From: Trichoplax sp. H2
Taxonomy: Eukaryota; Placozoa; Uniplacotomia; Trichoplacea
Length of the DNA: 64,000 nt
Reading direction: 5' to 3'
Assembly: GCA_003344405.1 (NCBI GenBank)
Contig: NOWV01000024.1
Location: forward strand, 372,001-436,000
Positions 1-13,500 of this stretch are shown piece after piece; positions within the stretch are counted from its first letter, which is position 1, and each line of letters starts with the position of its first letter. The translations under genes and the position numbers were made by a program. The notes under the pieces were generated by a model, which was given only the letters and a program-made list of their open reading frames with translations, did no database searches and had not been told where the DNA came from.

Positions 1-139
1 CAAACTTTAAATTTTCTAGACTAGATCACTTAAGCCAAACTTAATATAGCCATAAATTAATTTATGGATAATCTCAACGTAGTCTAAAATTTCATGGCAA
101 TAAAAACTATTTCATAAATTTGTGTATGTGCATGCTAAC

Positions 140-1396
140 CTGGAAAGATTTATAAAGAATGGCCATTGATTATCTTCATAACATCGATCAATTTCTCCAA
201 GACATATTTTCAGTGTTTCTTCTGAAGTAGCTTCTTTAGGCACGCCCTAATCAAGCATTAGTTTATTTACTTGCGGTTGAGAAATAACTCAATTTATAGC
301 CTCAATACGCTATTTTATTTCATTAAGATAACTACTATCCTTTCTATAAGATAAATTGCCGGTTACTTATTCATTAATCAGGTGTAAAATTATCAATAGC
401 TTCAGCGAAAATTAGGAAATATTATTTTCGGAGTTAGCTAAATTACTTTAGTACGGTAATAATGGTACTCGTAAACTGAATTGAGTAACATTAATAAATA
501 GTATATCATTCTCAATATAAGGCAATATTCTACCCATAGCTATGAGCTACTATCAGAATTATTCCTTCACAATGCTCACAGTAAAATTATGCACCGTATT
601 ATAGATGCTAGTTTCGTCTTTAGACGATATTTACTGTATTTCAAACTAATAATAAAATAATCTAAGCAGTTGATTATGCTTACAATCATGGTTTGCATTG
701 GAATAAAAGTAAAATATTACCATTAATAATATTATTACACTTGATGAGGCATTCGATTAACTTACCCAGCGTAAATCACATTCAATTAAGTGCAACTTTA
801 GCTTTTCGCACCATATTCTTAATTCAGGGAAGACCTTGATCATAGATGACCGCCAAATAGCATCTAATTAGTACTCACATTTAATACATTCGAAAAAGAT
901 TTATCATTATTCTGATATGTTATCCTAAAATTCTCATTTAACTGCCTTTTCCCTATGAAAACTATTTATAAATAGTAAGGGCTATTAAGTACAGTCTACA
1001 TACTTGTTTGACCAAAATTTCTCTTTCAGCATGGAAATCTTTAAATGTTGAAGATACAAATAAGCGTATCGTCTTCCAGCCACGTCTTTTGATTACTGGC
1101 TTTATCTCAGTTTCATTACGAATTGATGTTGCTCGAACACAGTCCCAACATTCTCTCAGACTAGCTGGTTTACATTCGGATACCTCTTGTAGCGATAGTG
1201 AAGGCTTGGGTGGCAAATCTGACCACAATATAGTAAATGTCTCGATAGATCCCGATGCCTTCCTCACCTGAATCGATCTACGTCTAGACGATGCCGTCGA
1301 AACATCCGTTGCCGTGCTAGAAGGAGGAGGCTTATTCCTTGCTGTAGGTAGATTATCATCCACAACCTTTAAACTCTTACTAGACGAACAACCCAT
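140..1396 (-). CDS. Gene A (5' part only): acylated DUF4062-STAND-TPR protein
   Basis: First three coding exons of a paralogue that runs off the left edge of the window. Exons in transcript order: 1396-1004 (131 codons), 834-766, 246-140. Each is bounded by GT/AG sites, with the same lengths (69 and 107 bp) and phases as exons 2 and 3 of the other copies. The start is the ATG giving MGCSSSKSLKVV, a predicted N-myristoylation/palmitoylation signal. Residues after the variable Ser/Thr-rich linker read TFTILWSDLPPKPSLSL and then KTIRLFVSSTFKDFHAERE, the start of a DUF4062 domain. Exon 2 continues FPELRIWCEKLKLHLIEC and exon 3 has GVPKEATSEETLKICLGEID. The remaining exons (rest of DUF4062, NTPase, TPRs) should lie outside the window, so whether the gene is complete is unknown. 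Exon 1 is the shortest of the five copies. Confidence 0.88.
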
Positions 1397-4300
1397 GATG
1401 CAGGATCACTCTAAACTTGGAATTATATACGAATTTATCGTATCTATACTATCAAAATAAAGGATTGGCTTGCTAAATATGTATAAAATATAAATCGTGA
1501 ACCAGAAATTTAGAATCGGGTTGATCTCGTTACTTTTTGAAATAAAACAACACCAAAATTGGGGTTACTAATGATTAACGAGCGAAATACTAATTAGTAC
1601 TCATGTACTGCATTATTAATAAACTATGAAGTTATATGAAACATTCTTTTCTAAATCGAAGAATTAACAATAAAGTAATCGATGCCATAAACAAAAGTTA
1701 TTGAGAAACAGTTTTATTTCTACTCATTAAATGATATTGGAAAGTAAAAATGAAGTTCAAAAAATTAAAAACAGGTGAGATCGTGGAATTCAGAACCCCT
1801 GACGGGAATTTGAGATGCTCACCATTGAGTTGTGCCTTTCATGTAATTATTACTAATGGTCTCAAATATATAGTTAAAATTGACAGCTTGAAATAGTATT
1901 CGTATTCGATACCTTGTAACAATTTTTCAATTAACTAAGAAACCTTCAGTATTTCTTAAATCATCTAATGGTGTATACTGTATATATCATAACCAACGTA
2001 TTTACAGCATGTAGGTAGGCATGCTAGTAAATCTGAGTGTATTACAAAAATGATAGGATTTTAAAACCATCTTTAATCGTCATCATCATTATATAAGACT
2101 ATAGTACGTCATATCCAAGCACAACTGTTTATAAAAATCGTGATTGGAAATTTTTGTAGTTTTTAAACGTATATTATAGTATTTACATCACTTACGGATG
2201 TCACTGTAACCTTACAATTATAGCACGACTGCATTTATTAATTAATTTAGAATGTTGATGACTGATTTTTGGCTTATACCATTGATAATCACTTCATGAA
2301 ATGTGGTATCATTCGTTACAGGAAAAATGTTTTACATATTTCAGATAAACTAACTTGCTGGCTTATAGTATTACGAGCTAAGTCATGTATTATTAATGCT
2401 AGCTATATTTAATAATAGTATGCTGTTGATAGTGGCATATAAAGTTTACTTACCAGAAAGACTAAATAGATTACCAGATGTGATTTCTAGAAGGACGATA
2501 CTCCAATATTTCTGATTTATTAATAGTAAAATAAGTTATTAGATTGAACAATCATCAATTTGCGTCTAAGGTAAAGTAATTCTTTACTAAACGCATTTCC
2601 ATACGGAGATGTTATATCTAGGTTAAGAATAATATAATTGATTGTGTCCCGTCACTAATCCTGTATGCGGTGGCAATGTTAAAATTAGACAAAATAGGAT
2701 TGACCACTGTCGCTATGGCTACTTAATTCAGTCCAAGAAGGCAGTAATGTAAGCATGCGTATAATAAGTTATAGCTCTTTCATCAAACAAATAACTGGTT
2801 AAAATTTTATAATTTAATTGTTTGGTGTTATTATTTGCGAGCGAGAATAATAATAAAGTCGATTGTTACGATAGATCGTGCTTTAATGAATAGTTCATGG
2901 CTGATAGAAAAGAGAACGATATTAACTTTTGATTTTTAAATATGCTATTATTATTTAGATATAATTAGATGATTACCTTGGATCTTACTTAAATTATGTA
3001 AATTAGAATTAGGTATAATTATGAAGCATAAGTATTTTACAATATCATAATGTTTTCACGAGAATTTTATAATATTAATTTTTTATGTCATTAATATTTT
3101 GAGTTATTCTATTATAGGTATAAATTCTCCAAATTCATACCTTTCCGTAGTAGCCAATGATATAATTTTGATCTCATGTTGTCCGCTTATAACAGAACTA
3201 TTTTTACAGTAATAATTAAGCATAAGTCCTCTAAATTTATACTTTTACTTTATAGCTAATGGCACAACTTCAATCTCAAATTATCGGCTATAAATGCTTG
3301 CAGCTATATTATTTTTATAAAATAATGAAGCGTGAATTCACAGGACTTCCTTTATAGCTAGTGACATAACTTTGATCTTATACTATCCTTGTTACAACTG
3401 CTTGCAGCTATATTAAATTTGTATAAATAGTTAAGCTTAAATCATCCAAATTAAGATATTTACTTTATAGCTAATGAGCTTACTTTGATCTCATATTATT
3501 AATCGCTAGTAACTATACTATTTTTGTAAAAATTGTAGCATATACTTATAAATATAGTACAGTTTATTCTTAGCTAAAGTTATTTTTCACTGCACTATAG
3601 CATAACTCACTCACTTTAATTATCTAACTCAATTAAAATAAAAAGCATCATACTCAAAATTTTTTTGTTCAGTAATATCATTATAAACTTTCTGCATGCC
3701 TTAAATTGGATACGTTGATCGAGATGTTTGAATTATTCTGATGTTTAAGTTCATACGATGTAAACGAATCGGAAGCACGTACAGTTTAGGGAAAATCTTA
3801 ATTGCTGTAGTAATAACAACTATATATAACCTTTTGATATCTCCAATATTTTATATTGTCAAATATTTAAAATTCTAGGCTGTACGGCTGAATTAAAAAG
3901 TATTACAGAAATTTAGAAAAATTAAGAAAAATTAATCTAACGAAATTTATTTCATTTTTAGTATCATAATAAGGATTAATACTAGCATAAATGTCGATCA
4001 TGTTAATACAGCACAATATTATGCTTTCATAAGAATGAGTAGATATGCATGGATGTATGTAATAAAACAATCTTAGTTCCATAAAGATTTGACGGAATAG
4101 AGTATTCTTTAGCAAACGTATAACGTATAACCATTAAAACGATCGATTGCAAAGCAACTCAGTTATTTCGTCAGTTTAAAAGATCTTAGCATCTTCGATA
4201 ACAGATATTCTTTAGATTATATATTTTATACTACATTATGAATTTAATCTCAATAAATAATTTAATTCGCCTAGAGAATGGTAACTAAACCAATTAAAAG

Positions 4301-4510
4301 TATTTAAAGATGATAAATATCGTTCAAGAAGAAAATACTACATACAGGTAAATTATCTCAATACGATACGGATACCTGAATGCTAGTAATGCACGAATTG
4401 ATGATATCAAGTGCTTAATTGGACCTAATTGAACGCAAGTTTGGTAACGTAAATATTACTCGCTAGTGCGGTAATCAATTGATAATAAAAGAATCGCTTC
4501 GAAAATTATA
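1397..4510. other. Intergenic region between genes A and B
   Basis: About 3.1 kb of AT-rich DNA between the start codon of gene A and the stop codon of gene B. It must contain the promoter/5'UTR of A and the 3'UTR of B, but I could not place either. Apart from the tandem repeat at 3115-3550, no conserved coding or RNA signal was seen; the short frames at 3903-4115 and 4479-4697 are chance or antisense. Confidence 0.7.
3115..3550. repeat. Tandem repeat, about 108 bp x 4
   Basis: Four diverged units begin near 3120, 3223, 3334 and 3438. Shared landmarks are a block like ctttatagctaatg, then ctttgatctcat about 10 bp later, then gcttgcagctatatt, then a run ending in aattaagcata. Units differ by many substitutions and small indels, so the array is old. 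It is intergenic and appears non-coding. Confidence 0.75.
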
Positions 4511-7500
4511 TTATTTCTCAGCTTCGATTTGTGATGCAATAAGTTTGAAACCTGGTTCGTCAAGCACTGATTTATATCGAAGTGTTGAAGGATGTGAAGG
4601 CCCGAAAACCTATTCAAGTAATAAATACACAATTATATATAGTTATCATTACTCGCAATACGGCATTATAGCTATAAATGGAAGTATTTTCATATAAACA
4701 TTCAAGAATATATTAAAAATTTTACTCAAAAGTTATTAAGCCACGGTTTAACAAAGTATACCTCTGCTTTGATATCATACGCTCTCTTAAAGTACTTGTA
4801 GGCCTGCCGTTTATCACGAGATTCCAAGCTAATAGCCATATTAAAGATTATTCTTGCTGTCAGTTTATGATATTCTCCATAGGCTTGCAAACACAGATCT
4901 AGAGCTTCGTTGAATATCTAATGTGTAAAATAAATTTACTTAGATAAGACAGGAACAATTTTTATTATTACTTTAAAATTAAGGTAACAATTTGTGACTG
5001 TTAAAAGTTATATTTAATTTTAAGTATCTACTATAATCTAAATCTGCTGCACTGAACACTACATAATTATATCAATTTTAATCGACAAAGTTCCGCTGTA
5101 CCTGTTGGTTTAACATAATTTACGGTAAATGTCTACATAGAAGAAAACAGGTGTAACGATATGACATACACATATCAATTTATAATACAAAATATTATTG
5201 AGCAATACTAGAAAATCATAGTAAGTGTTAAAGTATGCAAAATCGCCGTTGTATAGCATCGGTAACAAGAAGTTGAAATTTACAAAATCTTCTATATCAT
5301 CGAAAAGTGTTCATCTTAAAATACCTTCATTTGCTTATTATATTCACGATCGAAAAGATACGTCGCTATATTTTGTAGAGTTTCAGCTTTATGCCCAACA
5401 TCTTTTAACTATAATGAATACAGTTGTCAAAACGTCGAGAATAATATATTACGCTATAAATTCAGTATTAGTGGATATTAACGTTTTAGCAATCAAAATT
5501 TTTTAAAGAATATTATTAAAATGCAGCTAATTACCTCATCGAAGATTTGCACACAATTATTACAGTGATCTGAGCATCTCGATAAAGCATCTTTAACGGT
5601 TAAATCTTGGTAAGGTCTACCGGTTCTCGCAAATGCACCATAATGAAAAGATACACGAAGTTCTAGCAATCCTAAATGATACTGAAAATAATATATTATG
5701 ATGCCGTTAGTAGTACTGAACAATCTATACACGGTATATCATCGTTAACATAATTAGGCAAAATCTAATTTATATTCTATATGAGTGTTAGGCATTAATT
5801 AGCTCACTTTATTATCATCCCCGGCCAAGTTTTTACGGTAGGAAATTGCCTTTAATCCGGTTTGGACAATATCGTAGTCTTTTTTGGTATCTTCTGCACT
5901 TATGAAATCCGATAGTTTGCTAGCCTTTAACGAAATATGTAATTGCTTATTAAATGATCTAATTAAACAACTTTTCTCTATTGATGTAATAAGACTATAG
6001 TCGTCGAATGAAGTTATTAAATTATGTTTTATTCCAAACTTTTACATACGTCACTTTTGATATCGGTTAAGAGCTCATAAAAACTGGCCAATTTTTCTCT
6101 TCTTGCACCAAGTTTTTCGTTTTCTATTTTAATAGCTTCAGTTACCAGTTGTTCAGCCTCATTAAATTGCCCAGCACAGCAACTTTTAATAAAATGAGAA
6201 TTAATTTAAAGTATTCCATGGAATCATGAGAATAATTTCACCATTGTAACCTTTGTCATTAACTTATATTGCTATTAATTTGAAGACATACAAGAAATGA
6301 GCCACTTTCCACTTCTTATCCGCCATTTCCTCATCCGATGCACTATTGCTAAGTTGTTCTAATGATTGTATATACAACGTTGCAGCAGCTGCATAACCTC
6401 CAGCCTAGGATAAATTCGTTTAATATATTTTAGAAAGGATTATTAGGATATCAATAAGCGCCATTGCTTACTTTTCGCCAAGATCTCAAGAGTTCGACGT
6501 TGTGTTCGTCAGCAGAAAGTTTTTCGAATACAGGCCATTCTAGCAAGCATCTGGCTAAGCGACTGTGGTCTAATAGTTTTTCTAAATGATACGGAAGTTC
6601 CTAAGTGATTCAGGACAATTTAAATTATCATAATTTTAATTTTAATGGTTTTAAAACATGATACTGTTTTGTATTCGCATAACTTTATGGAACTATTTAA
6701 ATATCATAGTAGCACCCAACTTATTGCATCCAACTCCTCTGATTTTATAAAGAGTACATGTGTTAAATACCGTATGCTATCTCTAAATAAATATTGATGT
6801 AAATAATATCATGCTAGGCTGTAGTACTGTATTTAAATGCAATGGTGGGACTACATATTTAATATTGACGGGTAGGTATAGATATATGTCCAATAAGTTA
6901 TCACATGGCTACATACTTATACATTAATTACATGTATGTAGATTTTGATAACACTATTCATTGCAAATTATTGATAGAAAGAAGATAAGAAAATTCTTAA
7001 CGCACTGTTAATTATACCTATATTAATAAATAGCCTTGCAACTTGAATATTTTCAAATTGTTGATTTCATTCATGTAACCAATTAATTGGCTTACCTCAG
7101 CTTTGCGATCATGATTATCTACTTGTTCAAAATATTCTGCTAATTTTCCATGCCACCACGTGTATAAGAATGTTCGATAATCTTCTGAATCTTTCTTAAA
7201 GTACCTTTTAAACGATATTTGTTATAAGACATAAAATTAAACAACAATGTAAAGACTACTGTAACAACCCCAGGATCAAAATAGAAATTAGCATCATATA
7301 ATCTGAGGATGCAATTCAAGAAACTAAAAGCACTCTTATAACGAATAAAATTAATTTGATTTCTAACTTTTTTCTGACTGCTTTACTCATTGCTCGATGA
7401 TAGAAATCCAATCTGCCTTCGCCACTATCACCGCAAGGTCGCAGGAAAGGTTTTAACGCACGATAAACCACTGCCCATTTCGCTGCTGGCAAAGGTGGAG

Positions 7501-10500
7501 ATCTTTTCTTTTTGGAAATCCTGCTATCCTTATCATCATCTATATCATTTATAATAGAATACCGAAAGTTCAATTTTAAAGGTTTAATTCCATATTTCGT
7601 ATAGATGCCATTTTAGGCATGGATATCGTATACCTGCATCATTATCATCCGGTTGTTCTTCGTCTTGTACGTTATTTTTGCGGTAAGTTTCCTCCACCGT
7701 AACATGAAGCTTTTTAGATAAATCATTAGCTAAACTTTCGGTTGCTTCAGAAGTTTTAGGCGATGATTCACTATTTTTTTTCATAAATTCTTCTAAAGAC
7801 GGCGGCTTCAGCAATTCATCATCCCCAAGCAGTTCAAGTAGTTCTCGCTCTAACAGTCCATGACGGGAACATTCAAGAAAGCAAAGTGTTGCAACCATTA
7901 AGTGACCACCACTTTCTTCTTCGAAACGCGTTAACACTTGCTCTAGTAGTCTACGAACAATGTTTACAAATCAGAATTTAGGTTAATATCAAATAAAATA
8001 ATTAGTTAAGTTTAGGGTTAGAGTTAAAAAAATTGATTTATTATGGGTGAAGTTTTAAAATTTCATTAATTTGGTTTCATCATATTAATAAGTATTCAAA
8101 ATAAAATTAAGATGGATTATTTCTGATTAGATGGCTATGCTTGTAAAGAATTAGAGGAAACTTACTCTAGTAGCCCATCAGCTAATCCTTTTATCATCTC
8201 AGTTACTTTACTAAATAAACCAAAGACTCTTAATTCTTCACAAGCTATCGATAACCAAAGAGGATTCGCAGAAGCTTCTTTCGATAGTAGCAAGTCCATT
8301 TGTGTAGGGTCTAATCTCTTATTGAATTTCGTTAAAACTTGATCAACAATTTCCTATATGTACATAGTCAGTTCCAAAAGGAACATTAACTCTACAGCAA
8401 TATCTTCATTTCATTTAAAAATCGTTTATTTCATTGAATGGTTAGGTCATAGCAGCTATAAATTGCAATTGTAATAAGAAAGGCCCCTGACATACCCGTC
8501 TACTTGATAAATCTAATGGGCCACATAAAATATCTTTAGGACGATTGGTTCGACTAGACAGGCTGCGATGGCAAGGCGTATCGTTGATGACAGAGCATAT
8601 AATTCGCACATTAGGCGATAAAGCAAGAGGTAACCAGCTAACTTGTTCAGCATCCTTACTTTTATCGAGCTGGTGATGTGATAGTTTAAATGGGCAATGG
8701 CGTTATTACTGTATGATCATGCATTCAGTGCAGCTTATGAAATACCAATATATCAAACGCTATACTCTAACTTACTTGGTTTAGGGCATCGAAAAATAAA
8801 ATTGTTGGTTCCAGGTTAGGATTTCCTAGGGTAGTGTTTGATAGTCTAACAAGTGACTCTGTATCCGCCGGCATTTCTCCCTTTAGGTGCAAAGTACGAA
8901 GGGTATATTGTATTGGTAAACTCATTAAATTCGAAAGTTTTTATTTATCTTGTTCGCCTAATCTAATCATCTTACGAGTATTGCAGAATTTAGTTAAATA
9001 AAAAAACTTTACTTACAACATATTTTATTTCTTTTAGCATTCTTTGTAACATGAATCCAAGATCAGTGGAACCAGGCGCTGCTCCAATAAAATGATAGAA
9101 GACATTCCAACCTTTATTGCTGCCTCTAATAGGATTAAAGCAAGAAGAAAATTGTGTATACGAATACATTAATATAGACTTTCAGGGTTGAATGTATTCT
9201 GATAATAAGGTGAAATTGTATCGATGAATATCCAGTGGCTGAGAAAAATATGCAGTACACTGTAACATAAGCATGAATATAAAACACGATTGCTTAAATA
9301 AGCAACTAATGACCTAAGAATTATACGTCTCATTTTTAGCAACTAGTAAGTATATTACAATTCAATGAAATTTCAAACTATATTGTAATTTAAACGTTCG
9401 TTTAAAAACGCTCCCTATACATAAAATTCATGTTTAGTTACTCTTACCCTGGTATATCATTGTTAAGAGCTTTAGCAACAGTTGTGGCAGCACTTCTTGC
9501 CATCACTGCACTCTTGCCAGCCCCTGCAACACCAATGATAACCATCGGTAAGCCGGACGCTGGGGCCATGATATATTCTTGAATCTATTAAGATAAAATA
9601 TTATAGCTGAATAGGAATATTTATTAATTCTTTTGAGAATCTATGTTAAGTATAATTAACCATTTATCAAGGTAGGCAAAAAAAAATCGTTAATGTCAAA
9701 AATAGAAGGCAGAACAGCTACAAATAATAGCAAACTATTATCTTATCATACTGATTTACCTTTTCTAAAATGGTGTCACGGCCTAAAACTGTTGATGATC
9801 GAGTATTGAGGAAGGACTAAAATTATCAAAATCAATCAAGACGATATAGTGCTCTATTTTATTAACGTTTTACTATGTTTAATACGTTAATTCCAGTACA
9901 TATATGCAAAATTATTAAAATTAACACATAATAAAATTATATTTATTAGTTGATAATTATTTTTTTTGGAATAGAAACAATTGGTAAGATTTACCTCATG
10001 GGCTTCTCGAATAGTTTCTAATGGATCCATTTTAGACTTATCCAGAGGATATTGATAACTAATTCTAGCCTTAAAAAATTCAATGACCTAATCGATAATA
10101 AATTTTACGATGTTACGAATCGTGTATTAGCTTTCATGTTGCACGGTAGGGCTACGGTATTTTATGTACCGGTTTACGCGTATATGATAAGGTCTCAGCG
10201 TCTTCAGTTAATAATTATATTATAATTATCGCAAATCAAGATCTGCTGCTAAAATTTACTAACCGATTTTACGAAGATGGAATCGGCCTCTAATCCTTTA
10301 ACACGGATAGTGTTGGTAACTTTATTAGTCCCTTCGTATTGGCAGCTGTATGCTACAACTCTTGATTCCTGTTATCAAGTAGACCAAAATTGCTAATAAA
10401 TGAATTGATTCCTTATTTGTAGTTCGTAGTGAAAGATGCTGATCATTGAGATTTAAATACTGGTCAGCGAAGCGTCAGTGTAATCTATGTATTTTATAAT

Positions 10501-13500
10501 ATTTAGGAATTGTCATTGTTGTTTACAAAATGATTAATAGAACCTTAAGACCAAATTATTACTAAATTATGAAAATACATAGCTAGTTGTATCATTTTTA
10601 GAAGTCACTAACGCAAAGCTGTCTCAATATTATGTTTCAATAGCGTTATATCCTTATTTAGCACTAATCTCAATACAATTTAGTGCTACTTAATACTATA
10701 CTCGTCGTAAGATAAACTCGATTAAGTCAAGTATAAATCCATCTCATAGCTTCGTACTACTTTTAGCGATATTTCCTTCAGAAGATTTCTTTTAGGTAGC
10801 TTAAAATTATATTGATAAAAGCTGCTGTCAACATAATTTTAAAACTTCATTATTCTACATTCTATTGGTCTAGGTATTCTAGCATCATAACACATTTTAA
10901 GAATTAAGGGTTACTTGCCATAAATCTAGTCCTGTTAATATGAATAATAGTGGTGATTCATTTCCTTACAAATTTATAGTTTGATAGCATTATATATCCA
11001 TCAGAATATTAGATATATATGCTAACTTGCTTAAGTGTAAAAATTTTCGAGAATTAATAGCTTTATCAGTCAAAAGACATTCAAAGTTAAATAATTCAAC
11101 CGCTAACAACAAATGAATTGATAATTGATAATTTATCAATCAGAAGATATATAAAGTTAACTAATTTAACTATCTACAACGAATATAACAATAATTGATA
11201 GTTTTATGGATCAGAATTGTATAAAGTAGACTACTACTTCAACTTTATGCAGCAAATATATCGATTATTAATTTGTAGTTTCATCAATCTGAAGATATTT
11301 AAAGTTAACTAGTTTAACTTTCCACAAAAAAAATTTATCAGTAATTTGTAGTTCTATCAATCATAACACGCGTATATAACATATATAAAATTAACTAGTT
11401 CAACTGTCTACAAATATATCGCTAATAAAATTGGCTTATCCTTGGGCAAGTTAGCTTACATCACTTGCATACCAGCAAAGGATTATCATTTTTAAGTTGT
11501 AAGTTAGTAATGTGGAGCTTAGAAATCATTAGTGCAATATCAAGACTATGCCAGAATCCAACATTCCACAAATTAATGAAGGGTAAGTACAAACACTAGA
11601 ATTTCATTTCTAGACTGAAAATTAAGATATTCGTTTTATTCATTGTCTTGGAAGGCGTTAAACTATATTATATATTGCGCTCTCCATTTTGTTGATAAAG
11701 TTTTTTGTCGTTATCATTCATTTACTTATTAGGGAATCGTACCCGACTGATCATCACTTAAGGTGTTCTACTATAAAAGGCATCAGGTGAGATAAAGAAA
11801 TCAATTAATGCCTAATCATTGATGCATGATCGTAAAGGCGTATGTATTTAGTTATGAGGGATCCTGTAAAGAGCAAATGAAGCCTAGGTATAACGATAGC
11901 TACTGATAAATCTCTTCATTTAAATGTTTCTATCTCACTAAGTGCTGTACTTAATTCCTTTAAACTTTGTTAATGTTTATTTATATCGTGAGTGAGAAAT
12001 TCAACATGGTAACCGAATAGAAAGTAATCAACTGTGCTAGCTCTAGTCGCGCATTAAATTGGCTTAAATTATCAGACATAAGCACTCAATGATAATAGGA
12101 TTATTCAGATAGAATAACAACAACAAGAAAATGATAAATTAACTTGATATTACTGACATGATTGACTATCGATGACTGCAAAGTGATCGGTTCCAGCCAT
12201 TTTGATTTGATTGGCTCGATGCTGAAAGTCTATGGTATGAATCATCATGACTTTCATATAGTCTCTGCAACTTTATTGACTGATATGTTACATAGTCGAT
12301 TAGGAGTTGTGATCGTATTGAATACTGGAAATACAAAGTTTTCCTTATGTTTTAGTCATACAGTAGCACTTAGAATGTCTTATTTAAGCCTTATGATAGC
12401 AATAGCCACTTAACAAAAGCGCATGCGTAATTACCCTGTTAAATGCAATCGGGTCATTAGCTCGCTGATCTGCAATTAGGGTTAGGCAAAATGAAGGAGG
12501 GGTGAACAGCAAGCCGGTACTCGGCTTCATAGATCGATAGAATATCGATAGCAAGTAGAAAAGTTGATGTTGATGGAAAGGGCTCATTTAAATAATTTAC
12601 TCTATTCATTGCAAAGTACTGAGGTTACAACGGATGGAATGATGATGATAGATTGAGCATGGATATATAGGAGAAGATAAGCGAAATTTGCATGCTAAAT
12701 TAAGCATTCTAAATCATGATTATGATGTTACCGGAAATCTTCCTTTAATGCAATCTTTTAATAATTTCATTTTTTCCTCTGCTTGCTCGGAAGATTCAGT
12801 AAAATCGTCTTTCAGTTCTGATGGCAAAGTCGTAATAAAATCCGGATCACGAATGAGGAATAGAGCTAAATAATTAACATCGATATGGATAGAAAGGTCA
12901 ATAGGTGGACTAAAAATCCAATCAACAGCATACTTGTATTGAATTAATAGCAACGTAATTAAAAAATGAAGTTTAGAAGAAATATTTGCTGTATTCTAAG
13001 CTTTTCATTGCATGCATAACACCGACCATTTGGGTTAGCTCTACGGAAAGCACCATGGATAATTTCCATTTCGGTAATAGATGTACCAAATATCCATCCA
13101 TATTCTTCAGCTAAATATTTTGGTACATCAGATTCACTTGGTATCCAGCCTGAGCGATGACTACCAATATCGAACAAAAATAATTATTGTCATTTGTTAA
13201 TGCTAGAGTCTATAAATTTACAAGTACCATTATCATTATCATGTTTCTATAATATCATTTCTGCCTGCTGGAGTTATATACAGCAATTTACTTATTTACT
13301 GTACGGTCATAATCACTACCATCTCTTGTCATAAATCGCATAAAAAAACTAATTATATTACTTATTTTAAAATCAGTATTCTAAAATAATATCGAACCTG
13401 GACAGGTTTAAGAAAAATGGCCACATATTATCTTCATAACATCGATCTATTTCTCCAAGACATATTCGTAGCGTTTCCTCTGACGTAGCTTCTTTAGGAA

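Noticed and set aside
12162-12413. 83-codon plus-strand frame in gene B intron 5
   Set aside because: No recognisable domain, no counterpart in the other copies, and a length expected by chance in a 64-kb window.
12470-12490. Telomere-like TTAGGG motif
   Set aside because: Isolated single occurrences (also near 8015) with no tandem repetition.
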